In this document: positions 1 through 9,783 of the stretch, one piece after another
Numbering within the stretch: position 1 is the stretch's first letter
Layout of the letters: each line of letters begins with the position of its first letter
Origin: Monosporascus cannonballus
Lineage: Eukaryota > Ascomycota > Sordariomycetes > Xylariales
Direction of reading: 5' to 3'
DNA: 64,000 nucleotides
Assembly: GCA_004154925.1 (NCBI GenBank)
Contig: QJNS01000273.1
Coordinates: forward strand, 567 to 64,566
The notes under the pieces: model-generated
What the model saw: only the letters and a program-made list of their open reading frames with translations
Told to the model about the DNA's origin: nothing
The model's database searches: none
Made by a program: the position numbers and the translations under genes

Positions 1-18
1 CCCCCCCCCCCCCCCCCC
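1..18. other. Poly-C run at sequence start
   Basis: Eighteen consecutive C residues open the sequence and run directly into coding sequence of the SAT4-type gene. They interrupt that gene and match no coding pattern. A comparable 17-base G run sits next to the N gap at 53849-53865, so both are probably artefacts at contig ends. Confidence 0.7.
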
Positions 19-534
19 GAGGAGGATCTCCGGTTGCTTCAAGGACATGTCGGGGTTCCCGCTGTTCTTGAGGCGGACGACGAAGCCAATTGTCGCGAAG
101 ATAGGCGCGCTGGCACAGTCAGAACGAGACTGATGTGCTAATGAAATTTGTTCCCTTTCCTTGTCAGAGAAGGGAAGACATACCATAGAACAAATGTACA
201 TGCCAGTACCACTAGAACTTGCTTCAATCTATCCATCTGCAACTTCCGTACGGTGTGAACAGGAAGCAGCAGAATTAGGTAATCTGTCACTGTGTTGAAA
301 CCGTCTCTGATGTTCAATATCCATAAAGTGCCCTGTTCGAAATCTTTCTGCGGGGCTGGCTTTCGCAGATTTTAACGATGGTAGTACTCCCATAGAAGCC
401 AAATATGGGAACTATCAAAGTGACGACAGCAACATAAAACATGCTCTACCTGACAGGTGGGAAGACACGGCGATAAAGCCAGAGAACCGCGCGCTTGGCG
501 AGGCCGATTATGACGCCATATTCAACAACGAAAA

Positions 535-721
535 TGTCGTGGAATAGGGGTATCTGTGTTAGCAATCAAGCTCCACAGCACCCGGAAAAACCTTGTTCCG
601 GCGCGCTCACAGTATATAGAGAGCGACCTAGCTACAGCCCCCTAGAGCTTAATTCTAGTCAGACAATTATCACTTCTCATACTCTATGCAACCTTTTCTC
701 ACAATCAGCCTAACTGTGACA
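535..721 (+). mobile_element. Solo LTR, copy 1 (187 bp), inside the SAT4-type gene
   Basis: The segment starts TGTCGTGGAATAGGGG and ends CTAACTGTGACA, giving TG...CA ends with short TGTC/GACA inverted termini. It contains a TATA-like TATATAGAGAG inside. A second copy lies at 48512-48699 in the same orientation, with roughly ten differences (about 95 percent identity by eye). Flanks are GAAAA on the left and GGAAA on the right, an imperfect 5-bp target duplication. No internal retrotransposon sequence is attached, so this is a solo LTR. The short length suits a Ty1/copia-type LTR, but the superfamily is inferred. Confidence 0.75.
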
Positions 722-1101
722 GGAAACCTTAAACCAGGACAAGGCTTGGTTGGCTTCGGCTCGGGTGATGTCCGAACCGTGTTTACCTCCATAATGTGGT
801 ATGGTAGCCCTAGAATGCTGCAGGACGCAACCGTGCCTGCCCCACGCGAACGTACCAGAGCGTCTTCAAAGGTCCATAAGCGCTTAATGAAGATACGAAC
901 GTAAGACTGCAGGACAGAGAAGACAGTGACAAGAGGAAGGCATATCCCTATCGAGATGTCGGCGAGATGAGCTAGCGAGGCTGGATGTTCGGGATTCGAA
1001 GTCACTCCAAGCTCGGCTCGACCCTGGGAGGTACCTGGTGTGATTGCTGCTAAGCGAGATGGACGCGTTGTTAAAGTGATATGACTGGGAGGCTGCTCCA
1101 A

Positions 1102-2091
1102 AATTATAGATCATCTGCCCACCTCGGTCATCATCAAATCCATCCCCTCTATTCGTGACGAGTCGTTTGAAATGAACCTTACCATCCCTATAAATTACTA
1201 AATCAGTCATTCGCCATGAAGAGCTTCCTTCCCCTCCCACTAATCGTCATGATTACAGCTGCTCCCCCAGCCCCGAAGCGTGACAGTCCGCCCTCCTAAC
1301 TACATATTGTGAGACCCTGACATCACACACAGAAGCATATAACTGAAGAAAAGTGTATTATCAGGTTGCCTTGACCTCTAGAAGGTCCTAGCTAGAGGGT
1401 GAGGGTAACGAACCCTCCTTTTATACATGTAAATACAGGTGGAGCTGGGAGAAAAAGGTACCAGGGGTACAGGAAGTAATTTCCGCTAGTGCTGACTAGC
1501 TTTACTAGGTCTGACACATATGAAGCTCGGTACAAGTACTGACTCCGTTAGACTTCGAGGCTGATGCCTTGCTTGACGTTGGAAGCGCAGAGGAGTCGTC
1601 CTATGCGACGAAGCGGGATGCATATCAGTCCAACCCGCTACTCCAGATTGAAATGCGGAGGAGTCCTCGTATGCTGCGAAGAAGGGGAAGTTTGAATCGG
1701 ATCCCTTGCTCCAAGTTGGAAGCAAGGAACAGCCGTCCTACGCTCAGCAAGGAGGTCGGTCTCTTCAAGGAATGGGCTTCCAAGGCCAATGGCTCCTTGC
1801 TAGCCTGTGTCGTACGAATTTCACTGTAGTGGGAGTCGTTCATTGGCTTCGCCTCCGATTGGCACATCCGGACCCAGGTTCCCTCATTCTGATACTTGGG
1901 CAGAGAGAACAAACTTGTAACTTCAGTATACAATGGACTGCTTCCTCGGCTAGGCTTCGGGATGTGCCATCCTTCAAGCCCGCTCTGATGTGATTCCCTA
2001 TTATTTTTTCTCTTCATAGATGCGTCGAGGTATATACTGTTATGCCTACTCCATTTATTAAGCATTTAATACGAATTGGTCTGTCACATAG
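1102..2091. other. Gene-free stretch between SAT4-type gene and pogo element
   Basis: No recognisable gene was found. It contains short open frames on both strands, a degenerate tandem repeat (1568-1770), and on the reverse strand a TATA-like GTATAAAAGGAGG near 1420-1432. The latter resembles an LTR promoter, but no LTR ends could be established. Confidence 0.4.
1568..1770. repeat. Three degenerate tandem copies of a 68-69-bp unit
   Basis: Units start near 1568, 1636 and 1705. Shared cores are GTTGGAAGC (units 1 and 3), AGGAGTC followed by CTATGC-like sequence (units 1 and 2), and GCGACGAAG / GCGAAGAAG / CAGCAAGG. Units 1 and 3 translate to a related peptide of the form L-x-VGS-x-E-x-x-SYA in different frames, so the array may derive from a repetitive coding sequence that drifted. 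Confidence 0.55.
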
Positions 2092-2093
2092 TA

Positions 2094-2138
2094 AGATGAC
2101 CCCCCCATCCGCGCTCCACCCCATCAATGCGCCACCCC
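2094..2138 (+). repeat. Left terminal inverted repeat of the pogo-like element
   Basis: It starts AGATGACCCCCCCATCC just inside a TA dinucleotide and continues through CGCTCCACCCCATCAA. Its reverse complement recurs at 3978-4022. Confidence 0.9.
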
Positions 2139-3593
2139 ACAACCGCGTTGCGCGTCGATCCACTTACTAATTTCTTTCCATATAAAAAACTTCTTAATAA
2201 CGCTTTAAAAAATTGAAAAAATTATTTTCTTTTTTAGCAGAATCTGCGCTTTCGAACGATATGCAGCCCTTAGTTCAATTCCGTACAGCATAGGCGATTA
2301 ACGAAGTAATACGTAAAAGGTCTTTACGTTTAACTTCCAAGGGTTACCAGGTTAACAAAAGATATATCTTACGCCGCATTTAAGGTATATAAACAAAAAA
2401 AAAGTTCGATAAAAATCGTTAAAAACTATTACGAATCTAAAAAGAAATTTTAGCCCGTTAAGTTATTATATAAGGTTAATTAAGGTATACGCCATCTTAT
2501 TCGCAATTCCGCTTATACGCATAATACTTCCTAATTAATAACGATAACCTTAAATACTTAGGAAAAGGTTAAATAACCCGATTTTTATGTCATTATTCTG
2601 GAATCAGGATTATTAAGGGCAGGTTTATTAACTATAAACGTTTAAATAACGCTTTCCCGGCTTCCATTAACGTCTTATTCGGATATTTTTTTTGCCGGAA
2701 GTTAAAATTATTAAATAAAGGAATTAATTTAATACGGACAAAATCGGAATAATAAAAAACATAAACGAAAATTATTTCATCCTTAAAAAATTTTTTAAAA
2801 AAAATATCTTTTTAAAAAATGCCTTTAAAAAGAGATAAATTATTATAATCGCCTATATTAATATTACCGGGCGATCGTTACCGCTTTTCGTAATCTTTAG
2901 CGGTATTAATATATAATAATAATAATTCTTTAATTCGGATAATAAAATATACAAAAGTTAATATTTTATTACGTTAAAAACGGCTAAATAAATAACGAAA
3001 TCGGCTTAAAATAATTTCGCAAAATTTTTATTCCTTATATTAAACCCGAAAATCCGGACGAATAAAAGTTATTAATAATTAATGGCCATAAAAGTCATAT
3101 TACCGAAAAATTTATATAAATATATTTTTAAAATAAGATATATATTATTTTTTTACTTACTTATATTTTTTATATTTTTTAACCTTTTAACGTAAATATA
3201 TTTATTACTTTAAAATAAAAATACCGTTATTAATTCCGTAAACGTTATTACGGGTAAACTTTCGAAATTATAAATAAAACCGATTTCCTTTAAACATTCG
3301 CAAAAATATAATAAAAAATCATAATAACCTCGGAATATATTATAAAGGGTTAAAAAATAACAAGTTTATATCTTATTAATAAAGCGAAAATATTAAATAA
3401 TAAATATGTTAAAAAAAAGGAAATAATAAATATATTTACCCGGAAATTAATTTTTACCTTAAAACGATTTAACTTTTTATCCCAATTAATTATTTTAAAT
3501 ATTAAAATATTTAAATCATTTAAGGAATTAATTCGGATCAAAAAAGCCCTGGTATAAATTAATCCAGCTTACGAAAATCCTACCGTACGTTTT

Positions 3594-3824
3594 TTGTTCC
3601 GCAAATTCGCCAAAGCCTTTAACGATAAAACTGCCAAACTTTTTATTACCGAAATTCTTAACAGGCAAATAATTATAACCCTTAAAAAAGCAAAACCTAA
3701 AAAGCGTAAGAAAGTACAGCCCGAACCTAATAAGGGTTTCGTGAAAATGATTTCGGTCAGGAAAGTAAAAATAGGGCGGAAGGCCTTTACGAAGGAACGT
3801 TTTACCATCATTCGGCAAAATTAA
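3594..3824 (+). pseudogene. Transposase C-terminal remnant of the pogo-like element
   Basis: This open frame holds a 76-aa stretch that ends in a basic tail: FRKFAKAFNDKTAKLF, then KPKKRKKVQPEPNKGFVKM. The pattern K-K-R-K-K-V-Q-P-x-P-N-x-x-F followed by a short helical segment is what I associate with the C-terminus of fungal pogo/Fot1 DDE transposases. Upstream sequence of the same element (2200-3590) is so AT-rich and stop-laden that the DDE core is not readable. Orientation on the plus strand agrees with the position of this remnant near the right end of the element. Confidence 0.65.
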
Positions 3825-3977
3825 CAGGAAACTAAGCTTTCCGGAAACGACAAAAATAACAAGGTGAAAGCGGATTACATTATTATACGGTTTACTTAGT
3901 ATGGAATTAATTAATAAAATGGCTGTTAAGATATTGTTATTTGAATGGAGAGGTTGTTATGGCGATGGCTTCAAAAT

Positions 3978-4022
3978 TGGGTGGAGCGTTGATGGGGTGG
4001 AGCGCGGATGGGGGGGTCATCT
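3978..4022 (-). repeat. Right terminal inverted repeat of the pogo-like element
   Basis: It ends GGATGGGGGGGTCATCT followed by TA. It is the reverse complement of 2094-2138 with two or three differences. Confidence 0.9.
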
Positions 4023-4024
4023 TA

Positions 4025-5401
4025 AGAATGGATCCAAAAGCCCTAGTAAACGGGTAGGTTAACCTGAAGGGAGCGCCGACATGTAATACCAACGAAGACA
4101 AGTACAGAAAGCCTTTCAGTTGGCTGCAGAGACGGCGACACTTGTGTCAGCACAGATCAACATGTATCCAGCCTATCAGGAGTGATGTTGTAGGTGCTGT
4201 AGCGTAGGGGTCGTCTGATACTTGCAGTGAATAGAATCACCACCTCGAGAAAGGCGGCGGAGCTTGAACCGGGGCTCTAGTGGGGTAAGTGCGCATCGAA
4301 ACTCCATTCTTGGCTCGATATGTCACCAAACCCCAGTCAGTATGTGACCCTTTCCGCACCAGCTTCTTGTGGACAGTGGAATTCTTCAACCGTAACACAA
4401 ATATACGAACAGCTAATGATCCTCCAGCAGTCTTCCAAGTCTTTGGGGGGTTTCATGGCAGCAATCACGGAAATCCTTCTGTAGGCACACCTCCCCTGGC
4501 GAACTTATCCGTATGTGGTTAGGCTTACTATATAGTCTTGGCAGGGTGTAACGACACCCCCCGCTCCTTACATAGTAGATCCTCCGTATCTGACGGAGGG
4601 CGATAGGACAGCACCCAAAACAATTCTCAGTAACAGTTAACTGGGCGTGTTACCTTGAATGGGGAGTAGGAGTGGTTTGATGTTTTCTTAATGGTCAGAT
4701 CCAGATACTACTAACTCATGCTTGACCACGTTACGGAAAGATATTGTTATGGGTGCTGTCTTATTGCCCTCCGTCAGATATTGGCGTGGATATTCCATCA
4801 GTTGCTAATCGCTTTTGGAAAGAATAAAGATACCGCCAACCAAGTCCTTCACTGATACTTATTATAACTTGTTATATCGCGTCTTTCGCGATTCATAAAG
4901 GGGTTTATGAGCAAAGTTATCAAATTAAAGTAGTATAAAGAACTTATAAACTTTCCTATTAAGGTAGGATTTTTACTACTATGTTTAGCAAAAACATAAC
5001 TCATTACGGTATTAACCCGATCTCAAACAGGAGAATAGGAGCGCATTTAGAATCCCTCCCCCTTCTCCACCTCTCTCCGTCTCGGCCCCGGCCATTTGTC
5101 GTCCATACCAGTCAGGATGACTTTTCGGAGTTCCTTGTACCGGACGATCCGCAGCCCGGCGATATATATTGCCCAAAGGCCAGGATGCTCTCGCGCATCA
5201 GTGTCCCTCCTATCTTTCGCATCTTGGTCTCATATGGCATTACCGTTGACATCCGCTGCCGTCTTTTCGACAAACGGACGCGTGCCTCTCCCAGCCTCCA
5301 AGTGTGTAGACATGGAAGTATCTCGGAATGCCTGTGGATCGTAGGTACCCAATACATTGCTGCATGCTGCTTGTTCTTCGCGTGCTAAGAAGTTAATTTT
5401 C
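4025..5401. other. Gene-free stretch upstream of the ThDP-enzyme pseudogene
   Basis: Only short, unrecognised frames were found. It holds the 190-bp MITE at 4589-4778. The first exon of the downstream pseudogene may begin inside the end of this stretch, but no start codon could be supported. Confidence 0.4.
4589..4778. mobile_element. MITE, 190 bp, with 28-bp terminal inverted repeats and TA target site
   Basis: The left end, TCTGACGGAGGGCGATAGGA at 4589 running on to GCACCC, is mirrored at 4751-4778, with two mismatches in 28 bp. TA dinucleotides flank both sides (4587-4588, 4779-4780). There is no coding capacity. Size, inverted repeats and TA flanks fit a non-autonomous Tc1/mariner-type MITE. 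Its repeats are unrelated to those of the pogo element at 2094-4022, so it must have depended on a different transposase. Confidence 0.8.
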
Positions 5402-7580
5402 GGAGCAGATACACGACGGCATTTGCCCTGTTCGAGGCACTTTGGGAGGTATGTCATACCGTAATCCAATTGGCTATTTCAACGCTCACGGCGTTCACAA
5501 GAGCGGTATAACGGCGTGTTTCGTCAATGTTGGATCTGATCACCCATCCATTATCGAGGCTATTGTCAAAGGCAAGAGGGAGGGACCCAAATCTTGGCCT
5601 AGGATGATTACGTGCCCTTCTGAGATCACTGCTATCTCAATGGCTGATGGTTATGCTCGAGTGACAGGACGGCCGCAGGCTGTTCTCGTTCACGTCGATG
5701 TTGGTACACAGGCTCTCGGTCAAGGTGTCCATAACGCCAGCGTCGGTCGCGCTCCGGTCTTTATCTTCGCTGGGTTATGTCCCTATACGGAGCCCGGAGA
5801 GCTTACTGGCTCCCGGACAGAGTATATGAACTTGCTGCAAGAAGCTCCCGATCAAAAAGCCATTGTGCGACAATATTGTAGGTATACAGGTGAGGTTCGT
5901 ACCGGGCTAAATATCAAGCAGACTATCGGACGTGCGCTTCAATTCGCAAATAGCACGCCCAAGGGCCCAGTATATGTCGCGAGCGCATGAGAGGTTTTAG
6001 CTGAAGACATTCAGCCGTATTCACTGGAACAAGAGCAGTGGGTGTCGATCGGGCCAAGCGCGCTTCCAGATGATGCTGTTCGCGATATCTCCACAGCGCT
6101 CGTTCAAGCCAAACGCCCGCTCATAATAACAGGATATTCCGGCCGCGATCGTCGAACTCCAGAGCGACGAGAAGCTCTGGCGGATCTCATTCCCGGTATA
6201 CGCATCCATGATACTGGCGGTAGTGACATGTGCTTCCCCTTTTCCCACATCGCTTCCGAAGGCTTCCGTCTGAGTTTCGATGAATGCACCCGGGATACCG
6301 ATATGATCTTTCTGCTTGACTGCGACGTCCCCTGGATCCCGTCTCGCAACCCACCTCCTAAGAATACCAAGATATATCACGTAGCCTGTGATCCCTTAAA
6401 TCAACAGATCCCAGTTTCTTTCTTCCCTGCCCACGGACGCTGGAAAGCGGATAGCTTCACTGCACTGAGGCAGCTGGTCAACTACATCAGGGACGACGCC
6501 TCACTTAAGGAAATACTCCGAGACCCCAAGTACCCAGCTCGCGGGAATGCTCGCCACGAAGTCCATAAAGCTCGTCTGGCCAATATCGCTTCTCAGCCTC
6601 GTTTGGGCGATCAAGAAGCGCTAGATGCACACAACATCGGTAGCCTTCTAAAAACATCACTCCCGGACTCAACAACCTTTGTCGTCGAAGCCGTTACAAC
6701 TGCCCAGATACTTTCCGATCAATTACAGCCTAGTCGGTCAGGAAGCTGGATCAACTGCGGTGGAACGAGTATCGGGTGGAGCAATGGTGCGGCGCTGGGC
6801 GTCAAGATGGCGCTAGCAGACTGTGAGAAAGGGTGTTATATTTGTGTTGTAGCTTTTTTCTAAATTCCCAACAACAACTGGAAAATTCAGGGCTATATAT
6901 ATACACGAATAAATGGATTATTAAGCGTATCATTCCATTATTAATCAGTATGAAAACGTATGGAAGAAAAAGATTTTTTATTCCGGAAGCGTACAGGGGT
7001 AGACCCACTTTTCCGGATCCGGATTCCTAGACAGACCTAGAGAAAGGGGAAAGGCGCCAGCAGAGCCTCGTATGCCACATAGTTGGTGATGGGAGTTTCA
7101 TGTGCGCAGCGCCGTCTAGCACCCTATGGGTCGCAAGCAAGTACGGGAAACCAATTCTGACAATTGTTCTGAATAACGGGGGTAAGTCGCACCACATTAT
7201 CAGCTCCTATGCCATACGAGGTCACCAGAGCGAACGCGTACCATTCGTTCTTATCTCACATGGCAATTTCGCTCACGCACTAGTCATTAGGCTGGAAGGC
7301 TCCTCGTAACTCCACAGAACTCGTCTACCCAACTGGTCTTAGTACCTCCGCGTCTGATGACGATATCAACGTCTCGTTCCGTCCGACGCCCAACTATGCT
7401 GCTTTAGCGGAGGCAGCGGCGGGATCAGAGGTTGGTTGGGGAAACACGCCCGCGAACGCGGAGGTGTGGATAAAGGGCATGCGAGCTAGAACCGTGGGGG
7501 ATCTTAAGGAGGCGCTTCAGCATGCGAATTCGAGGGTGGTCAAGGAGGGGAAAGGAATGCTAATCGAGATACTTATGTAG
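5402..7580 (+). pseudogene. Thiamine-diphosphate-dependent enzyme (acetolactate synthase / benzoylformate decarboxylase type), disrupted
   Basis: ThDP enzymes of this family act on 2-oxo acids. Readable order: exon ending FALFEALWE (to 5448); a 53-bp intron (5449-5501); then ACFVNVGSDHPSIIEAI and the conserved glutamate region CPSEITAISMADGYARVTG of the N-terminal ThDP domain; the central domain; then the C-terminal ThDP domain with CHIVGDGSFMCAAPSSTLWV (the GDG motif) and TIVLNNGGWKAPRNSTELVY. The last motif is joined across a 109-bp intron (7182-7290). The frame ends at 7580. Two breaks are clear: an in-frame TGA at 5988-5990, probably from CGA, and a 206-bp insertion at 6834-7039 just before the GDG motif. 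Removing that insertion with one 9-bp repeat leaves an unbroken frame. The start codon and precise substrate are unknown. Confidence 0.85.
6834..7039. mobile_element. Unclassified 206-bp insertion with 9-bp target-site duplication
   Basis: The insertion lies between two copies of GAGAAAGGG (6825-6833 and 7040-7048). The ThDP-enzyme frame reads correctly if the insert plus one copy is taken out (D-C-E-K-G-E-R-R-Q-Q-S). The insert is AT-rich, contains TATATATATAC and a CCGGATCCGG palindrome, and has no convincing terminal inverted repeats. A 9-bp duplication suits a MULE-type non-autonomous element. An LTR would normally give 5 bp. Confidence 0.7.
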
Positions 7581-7687
7581 GCATAGTGGACGGCATTATG
7601 CATAAGCGCTCATTAGGGGAATCCGCCTCTACTAGACCTTAACAGATGCAGAACCTCACCAGCCCCACCCACTGCAGATGTCAGGGC

Positions 7688-8880
7688 TTAGCCAAGCACG
7701 TGCCCAAACTGTTCCATAATGTCTTCTATCTCCTGTTGCTCTTCGCTGGCATCCAATATGACACGTCGAAACATTGTGGTAATGGCCTGATCTGTCTCGA
7801 GGGGGGTATCATAGCCCGGTGGTGCATATTCTGTAGGGACTTTAGTCGCCACTGCTTTCTCGCAAATTCGTAAGACTCCAGTTAGACCTGGGACATCTCT
7901 GTCTCTGTTTGCCATGAGCCTGTAAATAAGGCTTTGTAAATACAGGTCGACCCTGGCAGTCCGAGCGAGCTCTTCTGATGCTTGTGTGTTTATAAAGTCT
8001 TTACTTCCATCCTCGTATTGGATCTGTACCCTAAGATGATCCATCTTGCTGACGTCGTATGTCCTAGGGTTCATATTGCAAGCGAGATCTTGCATCATCT
8101 ACATTCCATTAGCGAAACAGGCTGAATGTTTGAGTTTCTGAACGTACCCTTCCCACACCCCAAAGGTTTTCCACAATCCCCGTGTTGGAATCCTCATAGC
8201 GAAGGCCTTTTTGCTGGATCAGCTCTCCCCGACCGAAGTCAATGATCTAACGCACGTCAGCTTTCAATAAGGTATGATGTTTAACATATTCTGGGTTATT
8301 AACCTTTGTCAATGGAGCTATGTTGTGCTCCGGAGCGTCGCCAGGGATAATATCCCCGACCAGGATGTTTTCTCCCTTCATTGACAGTTGTGCGAGTCTA
8401 CTCGCTCTTTTGCCGTCCAGCATAGTCTCTCGTATCGCTCCACCGTTAGGGTTTGTTGCTTTCAAGTCGTTATAATAGGCCATTCCGCAGCACAAACGTG
8501 TCACTGACAACTCGGCTATCTTGCGAAACTATCACGTGGAGATGGAACACCTACAGCATAGGCAAATTCTCCAGAGGAGCCTGTTAGGTATATGTCGTCC
8601 GGACATGCGAAACCTTTCCCCAAATTCCCACAGATTGCCATTGGGGACCATTGTTGGTCGCCTGGGCAGTGCGGGTTGTCGTTTACTAGGATCCGAAGGA
8701 GCCGCCTCGAGGGTAATGATCTGAATGAAATGCTCCAGGTTACGAAAAAGCGGTATCCATTTGAGTTCGTTGAGAAGGTGGCTATCTTCTGCCTTCGAAA
8801 GAGAGAACTTAACAACTAGTTTTCGGTCCTTGGCGTCGTCAGAAAATAGCGCCGTACCCTTAAAATCACTTGTAAGTTCA
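7688..8880 (-). pseudogene. Fungal protein-kinase-like relic with damaged catalytic loop
   Basis: Fragments in kinase order are readable in more than one frame. Near 8860-8750 DRKLVVKFSLSKAED carries the VxK lysine region. Near 8640-8580 NGNLWEFGERFRMSGRH is followed by IPNRLLWRICLC, a motif I associate with a fungus-specific kinase family whose next motif is M-A-Y. Then CCGMAYYNDL; then ENILVGD and EHNIAPLTK near 8390-8300; then IIDFGRGE, the DFG motif, near 8240; and finally GIVENLWGVGR with the C-lobe to the stop at 7688. Where the family has H-G-D-x-H before the NILVGD motif, this copy reads QLSMKGENILVGD, so the catalytic aspartate is missing. Frame changes near 8515 support a pseudogene. 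Exact introns are uncertain. Confidence 0.6.
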
Positions 8881-9783
8881 CGTAGCTATTATTGCCCCGA
8901 AGCCGGGCGAATGCGCAGTATATGACTCCAACGACATGGTAAAGGAGGCTGGAGTAGGATTGGTTAGGCTTGGAAGGGTAGAGATTTCGTCTTGAGAGTG
9001 AAGTGTGATATAGAAGGGTTGCAATAACTGAGTTACCCCATAGCTCAGGGAGAATGATTAGGACTGGAATTGACGCTTACCCCATGACTGCCCTCTCCCA
9101 CGGACTTGACGAAACGTATCCCATATTTGCTGGTAAAGTAATCACGAACTTCCTTGCGTAATTTACTTATTCTATGCAAGTCTGCCATGATACAGTGTCG
9201 AGATCAATGGATATCACTAAATCTAGACGCGAAAATCTCCAGCTGTTCTCGATCCTGAAACAAGACATAATAACAAGATGTTACCTGGAAGGTGTTCCAA
9301 CCGCTTTTCCGACCTCCTCCTTTATTTGGTTCAATTCTCTTTCTTCTTCCCCTTTCCGAAAACAGCCGCTATCTTATGTTCGGGGTCTCTTTGTTATCAC
9401 AGTATACTATCCCTTTCTATTCTGAAGTCCCTGTTGTCAATATCAGACGAAGGAACTCGTGGGACCAGGAACGTACAGCACCGAAATCGGTGATTGTCAA
9501 TAAACAATAGCATGGTATATCCGTACCAGTAAGATGTAATTGTACATTACACCACAGACCTCTGTCAGAGTCAAAGCAGTAATAAACCAAATAACGCACT
9601 GTCATGGGGAAAATGGGGCCTAAAGGGCTCCAATCAGACACCGCTGGTGAGTTCCACCAGGGGCTATAAAAAGGGCTTCGATCAGCTTTAGTGGCTTGGG
9701 AAGATCTTCCCTCCTTAGAGTCAGAGCTATCAATATAGCCTCAAATTTCTTTTGCGATACGCACCTAGAGACTTCCGGTTGAA
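8881..9783. other. Gene-free stretch
   Basis: No gene recognised. Part of it may be the decayed first exon of the kinase relic. A TATA-like CTATAAAAAG is present near 9664-9673. The 3' end of the FAD oxidoreductase abuts the right side. Confidence 0.35.

Larger units (their letters stand above)
1..1101 (-). pseudogene. SAT4/rhodopsin-domain integral membrane protein, split by a solo LTR and cut off by the sequence start
   Basis: This is a multi-pass membrane protein of the fungal SAT4 (rhodopsin-like) family, whose biochemical role is generally unknown. The N-terminal part begins with ATG at 1101. It carries a first membrane segment followed by SYVRIFIKRLWTFEDALV, which fits the family pattern of an R-x-x-x-R helix end followed by W-x-x-ED. 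The reading frame then runs into the solo LTR (535-721). On the far side, the reverse strand of about 454-534 encodes FVVEYGVIIGLAKRAVLW then LYRRVFPPVR, the conserved E-x-x-Y ... K-x-x-x-L-x-x-Y-x-R-x-F segment. A possible intron follows. Near the contig end, IFATIGFVVRLKNSGNPDMS fits the late-helix region. The LTR breaks the coding region, so a working protein is unlikely. The family call rests on several motifs in the right order; exact introns are inferred. Confidence 0.7.
2094..4022 (+). mobile_element. Pogo/Fot1-like DNA transposon, full length (1929 bp), RIP-degraded
   Basis: The element is bounded by long terminal inverted repeats (left 2094-2138, right 3978-4022) beginning AGATGACCCCCCCATCC. 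They match over about 45 bp with only two or three mismatches. TA dinucleotides flank both ends (2092-2093 and 4023-4024), the target duplication expected for the Tc1/mariner/pogo superfamily. The 1.9-kb size suits Fot1/pogo elements. The interior is extremely AT-rich with frequent TAA/TTA, consistent with RIP, while the repeats themselves stayed GC-rich. A C-terminal transposase remnant is still readable at 3594-3824. The element cannot encode a working transposase. Confidence 0.88.

Noticed and set aside
1300..1560. Possible LTR on the reverse strand with a TATAAAAGG box
   Set aside because: No TG...CA ends, second copy or target duplication could be found. TATA-like strings are common.
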